20,000 nt of DNA, taken from contig CAUYUJ010003916.1 of NCBI GenBank assembly GCA_963575745.1, positions 5,001-25,000 on the forward strand, written 5' to 3'. The position numbers were made by a program, and so were the translations under genes. Each line of letters begins with the position of its first letter. Position 1 is the stretch's first letter. This document shows positions 15,096 to 20,000 of the stretch, one piece after another. A model generated the notes under the pieces. It worked only from the letters and a program-made list of their open reading frames with translations, was not told the origin of the DNA and searched no databases. Source of the stretch: Prorocentrum cordatum (taxonomy: Eukaryota; Sar; Dinophyceae; Prorocentrales; Prorocentraceae).

Positions 15096-16319
15096 GATGG
15101 AGCTGCTGGGCCAGACGGCATTCCCCACTCCGCGCGGCTCTTCTCGGGCCAGGCCGCGCACGTCGCGCGCCGCCAGCTGCGTGAGTTTCTTCTGGGAGGA
15201 GGTCGTCTTGAAGACAACTTCAACCACTGCCGCGCTGTCGTCTTGCCGAAGGGGGAGGTGGGAACAACGCGGGGGGGGTTCGCGAGCCTGCAGCTGCGCG
15301 CCCACTTTCATTGTCCAACGCGGACGACGAGCTCGCGAGCGCTGCCGCTGCGTCGGTGCCAAGCGAAGTCGCCGCCGACGCCTGCCGCGAGATCCAGCGC
15401 GGCTTCGTCGCAGGCAGATTGATGATTGAACGTTCGATTTCCATGGGCGGCGCGCTGATTGGCCTGCCGCGTTTTCTGGTTTTCGCCGTCGCCGCGTTGC
15501 GTCGACGTCTGGGCGGGTATCTCCACGGGGAACTGTAGCCAGGGATACTGGGCCTCGAGAGGCATCAAACAGGGCTGCCCTCTCAGCGGGGCCCTCCTCG
15601 CCCTCGCCCCCGACCCTGCCCTTCGACATGTCCTGCGGCCGCGGCCTTGTCTGGAGTTCAAGCTCGGGGCCTTCGCGGATGATTCATCCGTCGTCTACTT
15701 AACTCTCCCCTTCGTCATCGAGCGCCTCCTGGTTTCTGGCAGCCTCGCGGGCCCCCGCTTGAACCTCAGGAAATGCGCGATCATTGTCTCGAACCAGGAC
15801 GACCCTGAGAAGGTGGTCGACGGCTTTCGCGACTATGTGCTGAATGCTACTCGAAACCAGTTTAGGCGCTCTGGCAAACTGCTCGGCGCGGCGGCGGGCT
15901 TTGGCGGCCAGACGGACGCCCGGCCCGCCGCCGGGCGAATAATCAGGTCTCGGACGGAGGGTGCGCGCCGGTTCGGTCAAACTTTCGCTCGGCCCATTCA
16001 CGCTTAGAATGTTTATGCGCTGCCTTTCGCGCCTCATGCGGGGCAATTGTCTCCGCCGAGCACGTCGCTTCTCAAGCAGGGGAGAGGGGCGCGTCAATTT
16101 CTCCCGAGAGCCCCTCGTCATGCCGCCCCCTCCCCGAAAGCGATGTGCTACCTGAGAGATCTCGGTCTGCCCGTCGAATGCAAGAGTGTGTCCATCCTGT
16201 GCCGTGCTTCTCTCCTGCGAGCCGCTCTGAGGAGTCAAGCGTTCCCCGAGTTGCACCGTCGTCATGTAGAAGCAGAAGGTGATGATGAATTCGCTCCTGC
16301 GCACGCCCTATATCCATAG
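15096..16319 (+). pseudogene. LINE-B reverse transcriptase, frameshifted; first unit of the array
   Basis: Frame 0 first reads DGAAGPDGIPHSARLF (15096 on) and ends in the RT block AVVLPKGE (about 15255). The frame then changes near 15276, and frame 2 gives LSNADDELASAAAA and IQRGFVAGRLM (15308-15430). It returns to frame 0 for SRGIKQGCPLSGAL (motif B, about 15558-15600), GAFADDSSVVYL (motif C, FADD at 15672-15683) and RLNLRKCAIIV. TAG at 16005-16007 interrupts. The same frame then continues NVYALP, RAPRHAAPSPKAMCYL and DLGLPVECKS to TAG 16317-16319. Motif A is not seen in any single frame between the IQRGF block and motif B, so it is deleted or scrambled. The open segment from 15459 has no ATG at its start (TTG). 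Confidence 0.7.
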
Positions 16320-16642
16320 TTTAAGCAATATGGTATGTATCAGATGCGTCGTGAGTCTGATTCTACATTGCTGTTCCACCCACCCACCCGAATCGTAACA
16401 ACAGCCATTGCCCGCTCTTGATGAGTAATCTCCCTAATGTGTACCCTCCCCAGCTCATCTTCGCCCGATTACGTTATCGAAATGATGACTACTCCCATGT
16501 TGGTGCTGGTCTTGCTGTTTTGGGACTAGATGTGATGGCCAAGCGACTGTCCAGCTCTTTGATTACATCCCTGCTGGCTGCAATTTCCAATGCTTGGCCA
16601 ACCACCCGAAAAATCAGACAATATACTGGTTGTTTTGAGTTT
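16320..16642. repeat. Array spacer, unit 1 (less GC-rich, noncoding)
   Basis: 323 bp from TTTAAGCAATATGG to TTTTGAGTTT. Composition is clearly less GC-rich than the RT part. It has a CCACCCACCCACCC run at about 16378. No tRNA, 5S or SL gene is recognisable. A 123-codon frame from 16418 crosses into the next unit in units 1 and 3 but is broken in unit 2 by the lost T, so I do not treat it as a gene. It is either the LINE-B 3' untranslated region or the original flanking DNA. Confidence 0.7.
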
Positions 16643-17686
16643 GGGTTCGCGAGCCTGCAGCGGCGCGCCCACTTTCATTGTCCAACGCGGACGACGAGCT
16701 CGCGAGCGCTGCCGCTGCGCCGGTGCCAAGCGAAGTCGCCGCCGACGCCTGCCGCGAGATCCAGCGCGGCTTCGTCGCAGGCAGATTGATGATTGAACGT
16801 TCGATTTCCATGGGCGGCGCGCTGATTGGCCTGCCGCGTTTTATGGTTTTCGCCGTCGCCGCGTTGCGTCGACGTCTGGGCGGGCATCTCCACGGGGAAC
16901 TGTAGCCAGGGATACTGGGCCTCGAGAGGCATGAAACAGGGCTGCCCTCTCAGCGGGGCCCTCCTCGCCCTCGCCCCCGACCCTGCCCTTCGACATTTCC
17001 TGCGGCCGCGGCCTTGTCTGGAGTTCAAGCTCGGGGCCTTCGCGGATGATTCATCCGTCGTCTACTTAACTCTCCCCTTCGTCATCGAGCGCCTCCTGGT
17101 TTCTGGCAGCCTCGCGGGCCCCCGCTTGAACCTCAGGAAATGCGCGATCATTGTCTCGAACCAGGACGACCCTGAGAAGGTGGTCGACGGCTTTCGCGAC
17201 TATGTGCTGAATGCTACTCGAAACCAGTTTAGGCGCTCTGGCAAACTGCTCGGCGCGGCGGCGGGCTTCGGCGGCCAGACGGACGCCCGGCCCGCCGCCG
17301 GGCGAAGAATCAGGTCTCGGACGGAGGGTGCGCGCCGGTTCGGTCAAACTTTCGCTCGGCCCACTCACGCTTAGAATGTTTATGCGCTGCCTTTCGCGCC
17401 TCATGCGGGGCAATTGTCTCCGCCGAGCACGTCGCTTCTCAAGCAGGGGAGAGGGGCGCGTCAATTTCTCCCGAGAGCCCCTCGCCATGCCGCCCCCTCC
17501 CCGAAAGCGATGTGCTACCTGAAAGATCTCGGTCTGCCCGTCGAATGCAAGAGTGTGTCCATCCTGTGCCGTGCTTCTCTCCTGCGAGCCGCTCTGAGGA
17601 GCCAAGCGTTCCCCGAGTTGCACCGTCGTCATGTAGAAGCAGAAGGTGATGATGAATTCGCTCCTGCGCACGCCCTATATCCATAG
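16643..17686 (+). pseudogene. Array unit 2: RT fragment
   Basis: Same domains as in unit 1 from LSNADDEL onward: motif B as SRGMKQGCPLSG, FADD at 17039-17050, internal TAG at 17372-17374, final stop at 17684-17686. Five of about seven differences from unit 1 within the 182-codon open segment change the amino acid (Phe/Leu, Ile/Met, Val/Phe, Ile/Arg, Ile/Thr), as expected without purifying selection. It lacks everything upstream of the junction, including DGAAGPDGIP and LPKG. Confidence 0.75.
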
Positions 17687-18008
17687 TTTAAGCAATATGG
17701 TATGTATCAGATGCGTCGTGAGTCTGATTCTACATTGCTGTTCCACCCACCCACCCGAATCGTAACAACAGCCATTGCCCGCTCTTGATGAGTAATCTCC
17801 CTAATGTGTACCCTCCCCAGCTCATCTTCGCCCGATTACGTTATCGAAATGATGACTACTCCCATGTTGGTGCTGGTCTTGCTGTTTTGGGACTAGATGC
17901 GATGGCCAAGCGACTGCCCAGCTCTTGATTACATCCCTGCTGGCTGCAATTTCCAATGCCTGGCCAACCACCCGAAAAATCCGACAATATACTGGTTGCT
18001 TTGAGTTT
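17687..18008. repeat. Array spacer, unit 2
   Basis: Copy of the spacer with a one-base deletion in CTCTTTGATT (CTCTTGATT at about 17924-17930), plus private changes such as GATGCGATGG and AAATCCGAC. The length of 322 accounts for the 1366-bp unit. Confidence 0.7.
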
Positions 18009-19052
18009 GGGTTCGCGAGCCTGCAGCTGCGCGCCCACTTTCACTGTCCAACGCGGACGACGAGCTCGCGAGCGCTGCCGCTGCGTCGGTGCCAAGCGAA
18101 GTCGCCGCCGACGCCTGCCGCGAGATCCAGCGCGGCTTCGTCGCAGGCAGATTGATGATTGAACGTTCGATTTCCATGGGCGGCGCGCTGATTGGCCTGC
18201 CGCGTTTTCTGGTTTTCGCCGTCGCCGCGTTGCGTCGACGTCTGGGCGGGTATCTCCACGGGGAACTGTAGCCAGGGATACTGGGCCTCGAGAGGCATGA
18301 AACAGGGCTGCCCTCTCAGCGGGGCCCTCCTCGCCCTCGCCCCCGACCCTGCCCTGCGACATTTCCTGCGGCCGCGGCCTTGTCTGGAGTGCAAGCTCGG
18401 GGCCTTCGCGGATGATTCATCCGTCGTCTACTTGACTCTCCCCTTCGTCATCGAGCGCTTCCTGGTTTCTGGCAGCCTCGCGGGCCCCCGCTTGAACCTC
18501 AGGAAATGCGCGATCACTGTCTCGAACCAGGACGACCCTGAGAAGGTGGTCGACGGCTTTCGCGACTATGTGCTGAATGCTATTCGAAACCAGTTTAGGC
18601 GCTCTGGCAAACTGCTCGGCGCGGCGGCGGGCTTTGGCGGCCAGACAGATGCCCGGCCCGCCGCCGGGCGAAGAATCAGGTCTCGGACGGGGGGTGCGCG
18701 CCGGTTCGGTCAAACTTTCGCTCGGCCCATTCACGCTTAGAATGTTTATGCGCTGCTTTTCGCGCCTCATGCGGGGCAATTGTCTCCGCCGAGCAAGTCG
18801 CTTCTCAAGCAGGGGAGAGGGGCGCGTCAATTTCTCCCGAGAGCCCCTCGTCATGCCGCCCCCTCCCCGAAAGCGATGTGCTACCTGAAAGATCTCTGTC
18901 TGCCCGTCGAATGCAAGAGTGTGTCCATCCTGTGCCGTGCTTCTCTCCTGCGAGCCGCTCTGAGGAGTCAAGCGTTCCCCGAGTTGCACCGTCGTCATGT
19001 AGAAGCAGAAGGTGATGATGAATTCGCTCCTGCGCACGCCCTATATCCATAG
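18009..19052 (+). pseudogene. Array unit 3: RT fragment
   Basis: Same layout: FADD at 18405-18416, internal TAG 18738-18740, final stop 19050-19052. Private or shared changes include Glu-Cys for Glu-Phe before KLGAFADD, Thr for Ile in KCAITVSN, and Gly for Glu in SRTGGARR. The frame of the 182-codon segment is intact, but so are those of its neighbours; the unit has hardly any indels. Confidence 0.75.
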
Positions 19053-19375
19053 TTTAAGCAATATGGTATGTATCAGATGCGTCGTGAGTCTGATTCTACA
19101 TTGCTGTTCCACCCACCCACCCGAATCGTAACAACAGCCATTGCCCGCTCTTGATGAGTAATCTCCCTTATGTGTACCCTCCCCAGCTCATCTTCGCCCG
19201 ATTACGTTATCGAAATGATGACTACTCCCATGTTGGTGCTGGTCTTGCTGTTTTGGGACTAGATGTGATGGCCAAGCGACTGCCCAGCTCTTTGATTACA
19301 TCCCTGCTGGCTGCAATTTCCAATGCCTGGCCAACCGCCCGAAAAATCAGACAATATACTGGTTGTTTTGAGTTT
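19053..19375. repeat. Array spacer, unit 3
   Basis: Copy of the spacer, full length. It differs from units 1 and 2 at CTCCCTTATG (others CTCCCTAATG) and CAACCGCCC (others CAACCACCC). Confidence 0.7.
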
Positions 19376-20000
19376 GGGTTCGCGAGCCTGCAGCTGCGCG
19401 CCCACTTTCATTGTCCAACGCGGACGACGAGCTCGCGAGCGCCGCCGCTGCGTCGGTGCCAAGCGAAGTCGCCGCCGACGCCTGCCGCGAGATCCAGCGC
19501 GGCTTCGTCGCAGGCAGATTGATGATTGAACGTTCGATTTCCATGGGCGGCGCGCTGATTGGCCTGCCGCGTTTTCTGGTTTTCGCCGTCGCCGCGTTGC
19601 GTCGACGTCTGGGCGGGTATCTCCACCGGGAACTGTAGCCAGGGACACTGGGCCTCGAGAGGCATGAAACAGGGCTGCCCTCTCAGCGGGGCCCTCCTCG
19701 CCCTCGCCCCCGACCCTGCCCTGCGACATTTCCTGCGGCCGCGGCCTTGTCTGGAGTTCAAGCTCGGGGCCTTCGCGGATGATTCATCCGTCGTCTACTT
19801 AACTCTCCCCTTCGTCATCGAGCGCCTCCTGGTTTCTGGCAGCCTCGCGGGCCCCCGCTTGAACCTCAGGAAATGCGCGATCACTGTCTCGAACCAGGAC
19901 GACCCTGAGAAGGTGGTCGACGGCTTTCGCGACTATGTGCTGAATGCTACTCGAAACCAGTTTAGGCGCTCTGGCAAACTGCTCGGCGCGGCGGCGGGCT
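19376..20000 (+). pseudogene. Array unit 4: RT fragment cut by the window end
   Basis: Begins GGGTTCGCGAGCC and keeps SRGMKQGCPLSG and FADD (19772-19783). It is open to the last base. It shares two variants with unit 3 against units 1-2: CCCTGCGACATT instead of CCCTTCGACAT, and ATCACTGTC instead of ATCATTGTC. Confidence 0.75.

Larger units (their letters stand above)
12156..16319 (+). mobile_element. LINE-B: decayed non-LTR retrotransposon starting at a spliced-leader relic
   Basis: Sense order: spliced-leader relic, coiled-coil region (12185-12700), RNA-binding-like region (12800-13400), AP-type endonuclease (13417-14385), linker (14386-15090) and RT (15096-16319). It is not the same family as LINE-A. 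The RT uses FADD rather than YIDD, has a QGCPLS motif B, and no RNase H is visible. The coding sequence carries at least seven in-frame stops up to 14385 and frame changes around 15290 and 15450. The end at 16319 is the stop after the last recognisable coding block. The true 3' end is hidden because the tail was amplified as a tandem array. Confidence 0.75.
15276..20000 (+). repeat. Tandem array, 1366-1367 bp period, at least 3.46 units
   Basis: Units: 15276-16642 (1367 bp), 16643-18008 (1366), 18009-19375 (1367) and 19376-20000 (625 visible, array continues off the window). Each unit is ~1044 bp of LINE-B RT sequence plus ~323 bp of less GC-rich spacer. Unit 1 and unit 2 differ by about 17 substitutions and one missing T (run of T at about 17926), so roughly 98.7% identity. 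The unit begins GGGTTCGCGAGCC. In unit 1 this GGG belongs to a longer G run of the intact LINE, while in units 2-4 it follows GAGTTT of the spacer, so the founding junction had about 3 bp of shared sequence. Confidence 0.97.

Noticed and set aside
16643-16660. GGTTCGCGAGCC at the array junction as a tRNA B box
   Set aside because: Flanking bases cannot form a T-arm stem and no A box or acceptor stem is visible.
16418-16789. 123-codon frame in the array spacer, present in units 1 and 3
   Set aside because: Unit 2 breaks it with a one-base deletion and it runs out of phase into the RT fragment.

Overview
The window looks like nuclear DNA of a dinoflagellate, probably a GC-rich species (a Prorocentrum-like genome is one guess). 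The evidence is in the sequence: a degenerate copy of the 22-nt dinoflagellate spliced leader (12156-12177); two non-LTR retrotransposon (LINE) families that I recognise from dinoflagellate genomes; palindromic intron-like insertions (introners) in a cysteine-rich gene; and very long GGA/TCC microsatellites. There is no bacterial-style operon, rRNA or convincing tRNA. The species is inference; no database was used.

Layout. 1-474: unrecognised DNA. 475-632: GGA microsatellite. 633-6945: an almost full-length but decayed LINE on the minus strand (LINE-A). In sense order it has a Gly/Lys-rich zinc-finger and coiled-coil N-terminus, AP-type endonuclease, reverse transcriptase, CCHC finger, RNase H and a Cys-rich tail. 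It is broken by several frameshifts and lacks an RT catalytic Asp. It lies exactly between two GGA tracts (475-632 and 6946-6990). 6991-10158: mostly noncoding, with hairpins, two more microsatellites (7676-8084, 9077-9240), dispersed repeats and one possible CCP/sushi-like exon (about 8098-8225). 10165-10951: three exon-like pieces of a CCP/sushi-like cysteine-rich protein, separated by two related inverted-repeat elements of about 200 bp.

10952-11907: unrecognised DNA. 11908-12034: a MITE-like imperfect palindrome. 12062-12143: TCC microsatellite. 12156-16319: a second, unrelated LINE (LINE-B) on the plus strand. It begins with the spliced-leader relic and carries coiled-coil, RNA-binding-like, endonuclease and RT regions, with many in-frame stops. 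15276-20000: the 3' part of LINE-B plus 323 bp of less GC-rich spacer is repeated in tandem with a 1366-1367 bp period. There are three full units and a fourth cut by the window end.

How it fits together. Nothing here is an obviously working gene. The window is a record of retrotransposition: a trans-spliced LINE transcript copied back into DNA, LINEs landing in or beside pyrimidine-rich microsatellites, introner-like elements splitting a host gene, and a dead LINE tail amplified into a satellite-like array. The CCP-like exons may belong to one host gene whose introns hold the repeats, but that link is unproven.
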